Assembly (NCBI GenBank): GCA_040403095.1
Contig: JBBALI010000015.1
Location: 1 to 64,000 of the forward strand
Source: JAQVCM01 sp040403095
GTDB lineage: Bacteria; Bacteroidota; Bacteroidia; Flavobacteriales_D; Crocinitomicaceae
DNA length: 64,000 bases
Direction: 5' to 3'
Shown here: piece by piece, positions 1-8,218 of the stretch
Numbering within the stretch: position 1 is the stretch's first letter
Layout: every line of letters begins with the position of its first letter
Made by a program: the position numbers and the translations under genes
The notes under the pieces: model-generated
The model's database searches: none
What the model was told of the DNA's origin: nothing
Seen by the model: the letters and a program-made list of their open reading frames with translations, nothing else

Positions 1-2
1 GA

Positions 3-548
3 ACGTTGGAAACTTTGCTGACAACTCCCGTTTCAAGATTGCAAATTTTGCTCGGGAAAATGGGCGTTGTGGTGCTTTCAGGTGTCATGGCGGCAACTTT
101 CACTTTGTTGGGAATTTTTCTCTCCATCGAAGTATTCCAAATTGTGAAAGATCCGAAATTGTTAGAAATTATCCATCAAATTTTGACAGTGAAATTTATC
201 TTGTTGATGTACTTGCTATTGATTCCGTTGATTGTATTTTTCGCTGGAGTCATGATTCCAATTACGGTTTACGCGAAAAGTTTCAAAGAAGCGCAAAGTA
301 TCATCACGCCGCTAAATATGGTGATGATTTTACCAGCGATGGTTGGATTTTTCCCAGGCATTGAATTGAATGCAATTACAGCTTGTATTCCAGTCGTAAA
401 TGTCGTTTTGGCGACCAAAGAATTGATTGCAGGAACGCTTGACATTGGATTGCTGATGTTGAGTTTTGGTGTAATGACCAGTTTGGCATTACTCGCGGTT
501 TTGTTTTCTTACAAGCGATTTGACAGAGAATCCAATTTGGTTTCCTAG
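3..548 (+). CDS. ABC-2 type (NatB-like) transporter permease, C-terminal part
   Basis: The reading frame is open at the left edge, so the start lies upstream of the window. The visible ~181 residues begin with the T-L-E-T-L-L-T-T-P-V-S-R stretch typical of NatB-like ABC-2 permeases. Four to five hydrophobic segments follow, with a charged C-terminal tail (KRFDRESNL). Family knowledge: this is the membrane subunit of an ABC exporter, used for Na+ or drug efflux. The substrate cannot be read from this fragment. The stop overlaps the last codon of the convergent gene at 545-2557 by 4 bp. Confidence 0.75.
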   Translation, partial: TLETLLTTPVSRLQILLGKMGVVVLSGVMAATFTLLGIFLSIEVFQIVKDPKLLEIIHQILTVKFILLMYLLLIPLIVFFAGVMIPITVYAKSFKEAQSIITPLNMVMILPAMVGFFPGIELNAITACIPVVNVVLATKELIAGTLDIGLLMLSFGVMTSLALLAVLFSYKRFDRESNLVS

Positions 549-2557
549 TCAATTTCCTTGGATTTAATAGGGAAGAAAAACGACATCGGATGTGCTTTGA
601 AATGCTTCCAAACGGCTTTGAATAAAAATCTCAAGTCGCTTGCTGGTATATTTCTCGAACGAAATGCCAAAAATAACGACAGTAGAAAACTGACGATAAA
701 ATTGACAAATCCGATAATTCCAATACCGAAAATGCCCCAAAAAAGTAGGGAATTTGAAATTTGAAAATCGTTTCCAAACAATCCCAAGGCCAAATTTCCG
801 CTGGCAAAAGTGATGTGGCGAATGTCTAAATTCAATCCCAAAAAGATGCCGATAGAAGCAGTTGTTCCCATGAAAAATCCAAACCAAATGTTGGACGCAA
901 CGCCCGCCCATCTTCTTTCAAACCAATTGGCAATTTGCGCAGTTTTCTTCTTCCCAAAACTCATTTTCAAAGTCGGATTTTCTTGAATTCTGAAATACAA
1001 TTTGTTGTGCTTGTTTGAATTGGAAACGCTTCCAGAAATAATTCCCGACAGGAATAAGAACAATCCTGCAATGGCTGCATGGAAAATCGCTGCTGAATGT
1101 ATCGGACTTAAATCAGTCAACAAATGATCCCATTTTTCTGCGGGAAACGACAATCCAAAAGCGTAATCAACGCCGTAAATAATCAAAAGCGCCACCGGAA
1201 AAGCGAAAATCACATTGCCGACAAACGCAATAAACTGAGAACGAAAAAGTCGAGCGAATAAATTGGCAAAAGACTTGTATTTCAAATCATTGCTATTCAA
1301 TTGGTCTTTTTCAATCGATTGAATCAATGCTGCTGCTGTCATTGCAGGTTGTTTCGTTGCTAGTGTGTAACCCAACAAATAAATCGCTGTGAAACCAATC
1401 GCGTAATTTAAACTGTACAAAAGCGCATGACCAAAATCGCTCGTTTCCACTTTGGAGAGTAACAATTTTATCACGCACAAAATTCCGACAATCACGCCTC
1501 CGCCAATCGCACTAGACAACATGTTGAAATATTCCTTGCTTCCTTTGGTGATATAATGTTCGCCCGTTTTCGCGGTATGTTGCGTGATTTCGTAGGAGAT
1601 TAATTGCGTGCTTTCATTGATCAATTTGCGCACATTGTTTTTTATGCAATTGTACTTCACCAATTTTAGAAAAAATGAAATACTTTTTATCCTTTTATCT
1701 TCATCGGTATCCAGTATCAAAAAAGGAAAAATGGACTTTAATCTTTTGATTTGCTGTCTAATTCTCAACAAACTTTGATTCACATTCAGTGAAATCCCAT
1801 ACTTCGAACTGTTTTTATAAGCCTGATTTACAAAGTCTTCACATTGAATTAGAATGATATTTATTTGCTTGTAATCGATATTTGCTGAATTTAAAAAGAA
1901 GTTTTCATTTGAAATCAAGGTCTCCTCGATTAAATCAAATTCTTTTTCCAACACCTCAAATGGACTGTCGTAATTTTCATATTCTGGAATCATTTTAATG
2001 ACATCCGTTTCCAAGGCCCTTCCGCTCATTCTTTGCATGATCAAGCGAATAGATTGCAACATTTCAAGAATAAAGGAATTGTCTGATTTTTCGTCATAGA
2101 TTGAATCAAGCTGCAATAAATCATACAAAGACAACCATTCTTCCATCGGAATTTCAGCCAACCAATCGCAATCTTTTCTTGAATAAAAAACTTGGTTCAA
2201 AATAAATTCCAAGGTATTCTTATCTGGTTGAAAAGGAAGAATTTTGGCAATCGATCTTTTTTTAATTTCCTTGAAAAAATGCGTATTCTGCAAAATTCCA
2301 GCATCTGATAAAATATTCTTGAACTTTCTTTCCTTGAAAATTAGATACAAATAAGCCCGAAATGGGTCAATCAATTCTGGATTATGATTCAAAAAATCAA
2401 CCAGCGCCAGAATGGAGATTGGCTTTTTATGTTGCCTTTTTGGTCTAAAATAGTTCACCAATTCTATCAAGAATCGCAATTCTTCCTCTTTGCTATCTTG
2501 CTTTAATTTTAGAAAAATTAAGTACAGCGAATTGTTTTCTATTTTATGATTGTCCAA
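545..2557 (-). CDS. Gcr/SpecificRecomb family membrane protein (often misnamed site-specific recombinase)
   Basis: 670 residues. The N-terminal half (about 1-340) is soluble, charged and helical. The C-terminal half has six or more membrane segments, including the T-K-Q-P-A-M-T-A signature near residue 400 and an R-H-I-T-F-A-S-G-N motif near 580, both typical of the Pfam SpecificRecomb (PF10136) family. No tyrosine- or serine-recombinase catalytic motif is visible, so the family name should not be read as a DNA activity. The function is unknown. The start is a TTG; no ATG lies near it. It converges on the ABC permease and diverges from the helicase, with 86 bp between the two starts. Confidence 0.75.
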   Translation of the reverse strand: MDNHKIENNSLYLIFLKLKQDSKEEELRFLIELVNYFRPKRQHKKPISILALVDFLNHNPELIDPFRAYLYLIFKERKFKNILSDAGILQNTHFFKEIKKRSIAKILPFQPDKNTLEFILNQVFYSRKDCDWLAEIPMEEWLSLYDLLQLDSIYDEKSDNSFILEMLQSIRLIMQRMSGRALETDVIKMIPEYENYDSPFEVLEKEFDLIEETLISNENFFLNSANIDYKQINIILIQCEDFVNQAYKNSSKYGISLNVNQSLLRIRQQIKRLKSIFPFLILDTDEDKRIKSISFFLKLVKYNCIKNNVRKLINESTQLISYEITQHTAKTGEHYITKGSKEYFNMLSSAIGGGVIVGILCVIKLLLSKVETSDFGHALLYSLNYAIGFTAIYLLGYTLATKQPAMTAAALIQSIEKDQLNSNDLKYKSFANLFARLFRSQFIAFVGNVIFAFPVALLIIYGVDYAFGLSFPAEKWDHLLTDLSPIHSAAIFHAAIAGLFLFLSGIISGSVSNSNKHNKLYFRIQENPTLKMSFGKKKTAQIANWFERRWAGVASNIWFGFFMGTTASIGIFLGLNLDIRHITFASGNLALGLFGNDFQISNSLLFWGIFGIGIIGFVNFIVSFLLSLFLAFRSRNIPASDLRFLFKAVWKHFKAHPMSFFFPIKSKEID

Positions 2558-2643
2558 TCTTGAGATAATTTTAGCCTAAAATACGTTCAAAAACGCAATC
2601 ATTGAACCAGTTACCGAATATTGAGCGCGTATTTTAAGTTTAA

Positions 2644-4527
2644 TTGGCAAAGCTTCCGAAAATTCTGCGAAATTTGCGTCAAATTCATTCCATGCAAGCC
2701 AAAGATCCGCACATTCAGTTTTTACTAGACAATTTAATACTTGAAGAAAAAGCACAAGTTGAACGATTTTCTGTCAAAGATGCTGGCGGAATCAAAAGTT
2801 TGAAAAGAGATGGATTGGCCTTGCATCCGATTAAAATCAAGCGAAAATCTTACGGTTTTGCGGAATATCCCGAATTTTCGTTCAAGATTCCGCAAAGTCA
2901 ACAGACCGACAATTTCAGAGACGGAACTGCCATCGAATTGTTTTTTGAAAATGAAACTTCCATCAAAGGAATTTTACTCGGAATCAACGGTGGCAATGGT
3001 GAAGCACGCATTTTTGCGCCCGATTTTCCAGATTGGATCGAAGACCATGGCGTAGGAATCAAATTGACGCCCGACACCAAAACGCAGGAAATCATCACTT
3101 CCGTTTTGCAATCTTTGGACAACGGAAAATCTGCTGATGCATTTCCATTTTTCACTTATGTGCACCAAAATAACGCCGATTACTTGTCTGAGCCGAAAAA
3201 ATATGCGGTTGAAATCAACGAAAAATTGAATGAAAGTCAGCAAGAAGCGCTTTCAAAAATCAATGGAAATGAACCGATTGTAATTGTACACGGTCCTCCG
3301 GGAACGGGGAAAACAACGACTTTGGTGGCGTCGATTGCGGAATTGGTGAAAAATGGCGAAAAAGTATTGGTTTGCGCGCCGAGCAATGCTGCCACAGATC
3401 ACATCGCTTTGCAACTCATCAAACAAGGAATTTCGACGCTGAGAATTGGCAATCAAAGCAAAATGTCGCCTGAACTTTTGCCTTATACCTTGGAAGGGAA
3501 AATGGCGCTTGGAAACGAGCAAAAGCAAATCAAAAAAATGCGCATTCAAGCGGAAGAATACCGCAAAATGTCGCACCAATACAAACGTCATTTTGGCAAA
3601 GACGACCGCGATCAACGTAAACTATTGATTCAAGAAGTGAAAAATATCCGCAAAGAAATTCGCGCCTTGCAAGATTTTTATGCTGAAAAATGGATTTCTG
3701 AAACCAAAGTCATTTGCGGAACGCCTGTTGGTTTGAACGACAAATCGCTGCAAAAAATGGAATTCAACACCTTGGTGATTGACGAAGCAGGACAATGTTT
3801 GGAAAGTTTGGCTTGGGTGGCGATCAAAAATGTGCAACGTTTGGTTTTGGCTGGAGATCATTTGCAATTGCCGCCGACTGTGATTTCAGAGCAAGCGATG
3901 AAAAATGGCTACAACAAATCCTTTTTGGAAGTGATGCTCGAAAAACATCCGCAAAAATACCTGCTCAGAACGCAATACCGCATGCGACAAGCGATTGTAG
4001 ATTTTCCGAATAATTATTTCTACGAGGGAAAACTAGAAACGCCACCTTTTCTGCAAAACACAGGCATTCACTTTCAATATTTCGACACCGCAGGAACTGG
4101 TTTTCAAGAAGAACAAGCGTCGGAAAGTGGCAGTTTGTCTAACGTGGGCGAACTGGAAATCATCGAAAAAATCATGGAACAAAACCAATTCAACCTCGAC
4201 CATTGCGCCTTGATTACGCCCTATTCTGGTCAAGTGGCGCTGGCAAAAGAACGTTTCCCCAAAAACCTGCGCATCTCTACCGTGGACAGCTTTCAAGGAC
4301 AAGAATGCGAAATTGTCTTCATTTCCCTGGTACGCTCCAACGACGAATGCAATTTGGGATTCCTGAAAGATTACCGCCGAATGAACGTAGCCATGACCCG
4401 CGCCAAAACGCGATTGATTGTGGTGGGCGACAGTGTCACTTTTGGCAACGATCCGTTTTTTGGAGCGTTTTTGTTGCACAGTGAAAGTGTGGGGAGTTAT
4501 GGGAGTGCTTGGGAGTTTATGGGGTAA
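2644..4527 (+). CDS. Superfamily 1B (Upf1/IGHMBP2-like) DNA/RNA helicase
   Basis: 627 residues from a TTG; an in-frame ATG at 2692 is an alternative that loses only 16 residues. Walker A G-P-P-G-T-G-K-T-T is at about residue 217 and the Walker B D-E-A-G-Q at about 380. C-terminal motifs include T-V-D-S-F-Q-G-Q-E and V-A-M-T-R-A-K, which are SF1 motifs V and VI. The order and the DEAGQ box place it with Upf1/IGHMBP2-type 5'-3' helicases, which unwind nucleic acid using ATP in the cytoplasm. The N-terminal ~190 residues form the usual beta-barrel-like region. It is a single-gene unit; the biological substrate is unknown. Confidence 0.85.
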   Translation: MAKLPKILRNLRQIHSMQAKDPHIQFLLDNLILEEKAQVERFSVKDAGGIKSLKRDGLALHPIKIKRKSYGFAEYPEFSFKIPQSQQTDNFRDGTAIELFFENETSIKGILLGINGGNGEARIFAPDFPDWIEDHGVGIKLTPDTKTQEIITSVLQSLDNGKSADAFPFFTYVHQNNADYLSEPKKYAVEINEKLNESQQEALSKINGNEPIVIVHGPPGTGKTTTLVASIAELVKNGEKVLVCAPSNAATDHIALQLIKQGISTLRIGNQSKMSPELLPYTLEGKMALGNEQKQIKKMRIQAEEYRKMSHQYKRHFGKDDRDQRKLLIQEVKNIRKEIRALQDFYAEKWISETKVICGTPVGLNDKSLQKMEFNTLVIDEAGQCLESLAWVAIKNVQRLVLAGDHLQLPPTVISEQAMKNGYNKSFLEVMLEKHPQKYLLRTQYRMRQAIVDFPNNYFYEGKLETPPFLQNTGIHFQYFDTAGTGFQEEQASESGSLSNVGELEIIEKIMEQNQFNLDHCALITPYSGQVALAKERFPKNLRISTVDSFQGQECEIVFISLVRSNDECNLGFLKDYRRMNVAMTRAKTRLIVVGDSVTFGNDPFFGAFLLHSESVGSYGSAWEFMG

Positions 4528-4589
4528 GTTTGGGTAGGGGATTTTTAAGTAGAATTATTTTCTCTAGATAAATTCTATCAAAAACTAAA

Positions 4590-4633
4590 GCCAGTTTCAT
4601 CATCAGCACAAAACTGAGAGAGGAGGAACTGGC
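4590..4633. repeat. Inverted repeat in the gap after the helicase gene
   Basis: The 7-bp arms GCCAGTT (4590-4596) and AACTGGC (4627-4633) are perfectly complementary and separated by 30 nt. The element sits 60 bp past the helicase stop. It may be a transcript-end hairpin, but no run of T follows it, so an intrinsic terminator is not proven. Confidence 0.35.
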
Positions 4634-4659
4634 ATCACAATACAAACCTAAAACATTTT

Positions 4660-4689
4660 TTTGATTCTCACAATTTATTTTTAAATTTA
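4660..4689 (+). promoter_or_regulatory. Bacteroidetes-type promoter for the HEPN/Abi-like gene
   Basis: TTTG at 4660-4663, an 18-nt spacer, then TAAATTTA at 4682-4689. This fits the Bacteroidetes TTTG-N17-23-TAnnTTTG consensus with one mismatch. Transcription would start about 8-10 nt before the ATG at 4707, giving a very short leader. Confidence 0.4.
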
Positions 4690-4706
4690 GGCTAAGATTA
4701 TCGATT

Positions 4707-5348
4707 ATGACTGAGAACCAAACAACCTATTTTCTTTCTATACCACGTTTTCAAATTTATTTAGAAAAAACAGGAAATGATTTTGACAAAGCAGTTCAGC
4801 TTTATAAAGCAAATATTGAATTGTCAGAGGCTTTTTATCCAATTCTTTCGATTTTAGAAATTAGTTTGCGAAATGCAATAAATCAAAAACTTACTGAACA
4901 TTTCAACGACCCTTTTTGGTTTAAAAATAATTTGCCAATAGATTTTTTACCATTTGTTTCAGAAGCGACTCAAAAACTAATAAAACAAAGAAAGACAATA
5001 ACAGCGGATAAAATTATTGCAGAATTGAATTTTGGCTTTTGGAACAGATTATTTAGTAGAAATTATACTTCAATTTTATGGAAACCATTGAGAGTAGTTT
5101 TTAAAAACACCCCAAAAAAGTTAAGGCAGAGAGATATGATCGCTGATTCACTGTATAGAATTAGAACACTTAGAAACAGAATTTACCATTACGAACCAAT
5201 ATTTAGGAATCTTCAAGAGATAGATGAAATTCATACTGAAATGATAAATTTCCTAAAATGGATGGATAACGATTTACCGAAATTAATTACTGATATTAAT
5301 CGTTTTGAACAAGTGATGGAGAAAGCGAAAAAACTAGAAAAAAAATAA
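4707..5348 (+). CDS. Abi-like HEPN-domain protein (probable RNase, defence)
   Basis: 213 residues that resemble the Abi_2/AbiD-AbiF type family. An all-alpha region contains E-I-S-L-R-N-A-I-N near residue 51 and the HEPN R-N-x-x-x-H motif at R156-N157...H161 (R-N-R-I-Y-H). Family knowledge: R-x4-6-H HEPN proteins are metal-independent RNases, often abortive-infection effectors or toxins. No antitoxin or second component is next to it, so it probably acts alone. Its +-strand orientation and AT-rich composition match the accessory genes that follow. Phage defence is inferred from the family only. Confidence 0.7.
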   Translation: MTENQTTYFLSIPRFQIYLEKTGNDFDKAVQLYKANIELSEAFYPILSILEISLRNAINQKLTEHFNDPFWFKNNLPIDFLPFVSEATQKLIKQRKTITADKIIAELNFGFWNRLFSRNYTSILWKPLRVVFKNTPKKLRQRDMIADSLYRIRTLRNRIYHYEPIFRNLQEIDEIHTEMINFLKWMDNDLPKLITDINRFEQVMEKAKKLEKK

Positions 5349-5694
5349 CAAATATCTTTAGCAAACGCTTTGGCAAAATCAAAACGGGAAAAGTATGTCT
5401 AATTTAAAAATACTGGCTAAAGAGTTGTTGATTCTTCTAAAAAAAACCTTGTAAATAAATCAATAGAAGCAACGACTCATCGCTCAAATTGGACTTCAAA
5501 AAACAATTATAACCTTAAAATGCCCATAGTCAAAAATCAAGTATCATGCTAAAAGGGCTCAGTTCAACTTGGTTTTATACCTTATTTTTATTTGCTTTCT
5601 AATCATTTTTGTCAAAACTTGCAAAATTGTGTCATTTTGCTAAATTTGTTTGTGAAAACAAAGGATAAAACGCTAATAAATTAGCCGTGATTTT
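5349..5694. other. 346-bp gap between the HEPN gene and the next small gene
   Basis: No ORF of note lies here. The left end, AATAACAAATATC, overlaps the stop codon and resembles the left half of the attC-like elements further on, but no GTTA partner was found. The right end holds a promoter match (5619-5648) and a small palindrome with arms GCTAAT/ATTAGC at 5672-5685 in the leader of the next gene. Confidence 0.5.
5619..5648 (+). promoter_or_regulatory. Bacteroidetes-type promoter upstream of the 5695 gene
   Basis: TTG at 5619-5621, a 19-nt spacer and a perfect TAnnTTTG box (TAAATTTG, 5641-5648). The predicted start of transcription is near 5655, leaving a ~40-nt leader that contains the GCTAAT/ATTAGC palindrome. 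Confidence 0.5.
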
Positions 5695-6285
5695 ATGAGA
5701 ATAATATTAACAATTGTATTTCTGTCTTTGACATCGACTCAATTTGCTCAGCTTCTGACAAAATATGATGATTTTGGAGTAACTGGACAAAGCCGGGTCT
5801 TAATGCTGAATAAGTCGGACAAAATATCTAAGGAAATGAGATATAATTACTCCTTTGGTTTGTATTACGACTTTGTTAATAGTGACTTCTATAGCATTCC
5901 AATCTATGCAACATATGCACGGGACAATTACAATTTTAAAGACATCGCTGAACGAACAAATCAAAGCTATTTTGACTTTGAATTGGCATATCGAAGACAC
6001 ATAATCTTCAATTTAGAGTCAAGAATCTATCTTGAAGCAGGAATTCAAAATAGATTCTTATTAAACTCAAATAGAATTGTTACATCCAATAAAGAAGAGT
6101 TGTTTCTCAGAAAATATTATTTAATACCTAAATTGGGAATAGGAATTGAAATTTATGGAAAACAAAAGCCGTTTGTTTATCTAAATTTGGAATACTGGAA
6201 TTCTGTTCAAGGACTTTTTGAAAATGAAAACACTCCCTTAAATAAATATTTCGGTTTAAAAGCATCTTTCCCTATAATTCAATAA
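5695..6285 (+). CDS. Secreted/outer-membrane protein of unknown function
   Basis: 196 residues, no family recognised. A signal peptide is clear (about residues 1-19, hydrophobic core L-T-I-V-F-L-S-L, ending F-A-Q). The mature part alternates aromatic and polar residues, for example F-D-F-E-L-A-Y-R-R and F-V-Y-L-N-L-E-Y-W, as in small outer-membrane beta-barrels. It ends in a hydrophobic strand but has no canonical C-terminal Phe. It has its own promoter match upstream and belongs to the accessory block. A porin-like or surface role is only a guess. Confidence 0.6.
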   Translation: MRIILTIVFLSLTSTQFAQLLTKYDDFGVTGQSRVLMLNKSDKISKEMRYNYSFGLYYDFVNSDFYSIPIYATYARDNYNFKDIAERTNQSYFDFELAYRRHIIFNLESRIYLEAGIQNRFLLNSNRIVTSNKEELFLRKYYLIPKLGIGIEIYGKQKPFVYLNLEYWNSVQGLFENENTPLNKYFGLKASFPIIQ

Positions 6286-6393
6286 AATTTTCATAATGCA
6301 GAAGTTTTTTGCTTTTTCAAAACATATTCAAAAAATAAAAAACTACCGCTAAGAGCTCCTACAAGTATCGATGCACTCTCAAAAAAATAATAT

Positions 6394-6828
6394 ATGAAAA
6401 TAAGTTGGGTAATTATTACAGTTGTTTTAGGATTAATATTCCTTTTTTTAATTCGTTCTAACTTGGATATTATATTAACAAATAAGGATTTACCCGGTAT
6501 ATATGTTTACAATAGAAATCTTAATACATCAGATACTTTATGGATATTTTCTAACGGGAAATACCTTGAAAAGGTTTATGATAAAAATAGAAAACTTATA
6601 GTCGTTCGCAATGCATTTTGGGAAAGCGAAAAAGATTTAAAGAACAATTTAGAGCTAATTGTGCATTTTAAAAATATGGTTCTAAATGATGATCGAAAAA
6701 TAAGTTATTCGCGAAATTATAGCAACACTAAAATGGACTTGATAACTAGTGTAATCCAAGATAATGGAACAATAAAAATCGATATGGATTCAGACCAAGG
6801 TTTTTATTTCATTAAACAAAAAAAATAG
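6394..6828 (+). CDS. Small membrane-anchored protein, lipocalin-like domain
   Basis: 144 residues. One N-terminal membrane segment (about 5-22) is followed by a soluble beta-rich domain with P-G-I-Y-V-Y-N near residue 34 and T-L-W-I-F-S-N-G-K-Y. This G-x-Y plus short-strand pattern recalls lipocalin-like domains and weakly matches the neighbours at 7604, 8219 and 12625. The first clear attC-like element begins 6 nt after its stop. Function unknown. Confidence 0.6.
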   Translation: MKISWVIITVVLGLIFLFLIRSNLDIILTNKDLPGIYVYNRNLNTSDTLWIFSNGKYLEKVYDKNRKLIVVRNAFWESEKDLKNNLELIVHFKNMVLNDDRKISYSRNYSNTKMDLITSVIQDNGTIKIDMDSDQGFYFIKQKK

Positions 6829-6833
6829 GCAGC

Positions 6834-6958
6834 TTATAACAGCTGTCTGGCACCAACCCTTTAATCTCGCTTCGAAACAACGAATCATTTCAAACAAAAC
6901 AATTTTGAATCGCAAATAATATTAATTTTAAAATCGGCTCCTTCGCCAGGCGTTATGC
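6834..6958 (+). repeat. attC-like foldback element 1
   Basis: A 125-nt intergenic element. TTATAAC (6834-6840) pairs with GTTATGC (6952-6958), and inside these CTGGC (6847-6851) pairs with GCCAG (6945-6949), giving a two-step stem. The boundary words TATAAC...GCGTTATGC resemble those of Vibrio cholerae integron repeats. It starts 6 nt after the stop of the preceding gene, where an attC would sit. No integron integrase is present in the window, so this is a structural resemblance, not proof. Confidence 0.5.
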
Positions 6959-7022
6959 TGTTATTCGAAATAGCCCAAACCCACAAATAACCGGATGTGA
7001 AGAACTAAAAAAGAACAATGAT

Positions 7023-7460
7023 ATGTGGATAGGATTAATCATAAAAAACAATAAAAAAGTCAAAGTTGCATTGGCATTGTTTTTTACATTGTCTCTTTTA
7101 ATTGAAACCACACATAGATATCATATTCGTGCGGAATTAGATTTTAATTTTAGTTGGACTGAAATCTTATTATTTATTCTCATTGTCTTAATATTGATTA
7201 ATCTAAAAGGCATTAAAATAATCGTAACAGGAGTTTTGTTATTATTAATTTTTCTTGCAACTAAAAGTGTTTTTTTCGACGACTTGTCTCTTATCCCAAA
7301 AACTTTGTTGCTCAGAGATGTATGCAATAAAATAAACTTGGAAGTAAGCATTGCATATTTTTTCCATCTTACTGTTTATTTCATATTCATTTATTTGATG
7401 TTAAAAAGGGAAAACAAATTAGAAAGAGCAATTGAACTAGCTGACAAAAAAATAAAATAA
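7023..7460 (+). CDS. Small integral membrane protein, unknown
   Basis: 145 residues with about four hydrophobic segments: V-A-L-A-L-F-F-T-L near 16, I-L-L-F-I-L-I-V-L near 48, I-I-V-T-G-V-L-L-L near 65, and V-Y-F-I-F-I-Y-L-M near 117. The C-terminal tail is basic. No family recognised. It lies between two attC-like elements, in the layout of a single-gene cassette. The upstream out-of-frame ATG at 7018 gives only a 4-codon frame. Confidence 0.6.
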   Translation: MWIGLIIKNNKKVKVALALFFTLSLLIETTHRYHIRAELDFNFSWTEILLFILIVLILINLKGIKIIVTGVLLLLIFLATKSVFFDDLSLIPKTLLLRDVCNKINLEVSIAYFFHLTVYFIFIYLMLKRENKLERAIELADKKIK

Positions 7461-7464
7461 TGCG

Positions 7465-7591
7465 TATAACATCGCCTCAAGCACCACCTCCATATCATTT
7501 CATAGAAATGTTTTGGTGCAGCAAAGGAAAAATTGTAGCTTTGAAGAACTAGCATCATTGTGGCGGCAACGCCTAGGCTCGGAACGTTATA
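7465..7591 (+). repeat. attC-like foldback element 2
   Basis: 127 nt. TATAAC (7465-7470) pairs with GTTATA (7586-7591), and GCCT (7474-7477) pairs with AGGC (7575-7578). The interior is highly structured: GCACCA/TGGTGC (7481-7486 / 7514-7519) encloses the perfect hairpin CATTTC-ATA-GAAATG (7496-7510), and GGCG-GCAA-CGCC lies at 7562-7573. The left arm, TATAACATCGCCTCAAG, is close to the start of the Vibrio VCR repeat as I recall it. It begins 5 nt after one stop and ends 13 nt before the next start. Confidence 0.55.
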
Positions 7592-7603
7592 AGGAATTTT
7601 AAA

Positions 7604-8173
7604 ATGACAGACAAGATAAACAAATACAATAAAATAACACTTGTTTTAGGACTGTTGTTTTTAGCTGCTTACTTTCTAAATGACTATTTTTTTGAAAAAT
7701 ATTGGATTTTCGGTTTGTTGCCATTAGGCCTTTTTGGAATGGCTTTTTTAGTTTTCTTTATACTGACAATTACTCAAAAAAATAAACGTGGAATTTTAGT
7801 TGGAATAATAATTATTGGGACAGTATTCGTAACTGAATTATTCAGCTCAGAGTTATTTAAAAGTAAGAAAATATTGGAAGCAACTCTATGGGGCGAACGT
7901 TCAGCAATTCATTTAACTCTGCGTTCGGACAATACATTTGAAGTCGTTTCATCAGGAATGTTTGGTGATGAAGAACCTTTTAAAGGCGACTACAGCCTTG
8001 TCGACAATAAAATAGTTTTTAAAGACAGACCTTATGACAATGACTTTATTCCGGACACTTTAGTAATTGTAGGAGATAAAATAATTTGTCGCTTTGACAA
8101 AAGTGGAAATGCCGTGACAGACTTTGAAACATATTTTGACATAAAGAGAAATGAAATAAAAAACACCCCATAA
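7604..8173 (+). CDS. Membrane protein with C-terminal lipocalin-like domain (paralogue A)
   Basis: 189 residues. Three N-terminal membrane segments (about 10-30, 37-58, 65-82) precede a soluble domain with L-T-L-R-S-D-N-T-F near 105 and F-K-G-D-Y-S-L-V-D-N-K-I-V-F near 126. The same order, x-L-x-L-x-x-N-x-T-F then G-x-Y-x-I-x-x-D-x-I, occurs in the proteins at 8219 and 12625, so the three look like diverged paralogues. The soluble part would face the periplasm or cytoplasm; its ligand is unknown. It follows attC-like element 2. Confidence 0.65.
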   Translation: MTDKINKYNKITLVLGLLFLAAYFLNDYFFEKYWIFGLLPLGLFGMAFLVFFILTITQKNKRGILVGIIIIGTVFVTELFSSELFKSKKILEATLWGERSAIHLTLRSDNTFEVVSSGMFGDEEPFKGDYSLVDNKIVFKDRPYDNDFIPDTLVIVGDKIICRFDKSGNAVTDFETYFDIKRNEIKNTP

Positions 8174-8218
8174 CAGCATCTAAGCCTTCAGCTTTAAATA
8201 ACGCAAAAAACCACAAAA

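Noticed and set aside
545..2557. Mobile-element recombinase
   Set aside because: The family name suggests it, but the protein is a multi-helix membrane protein without catalytic recombinase residues.
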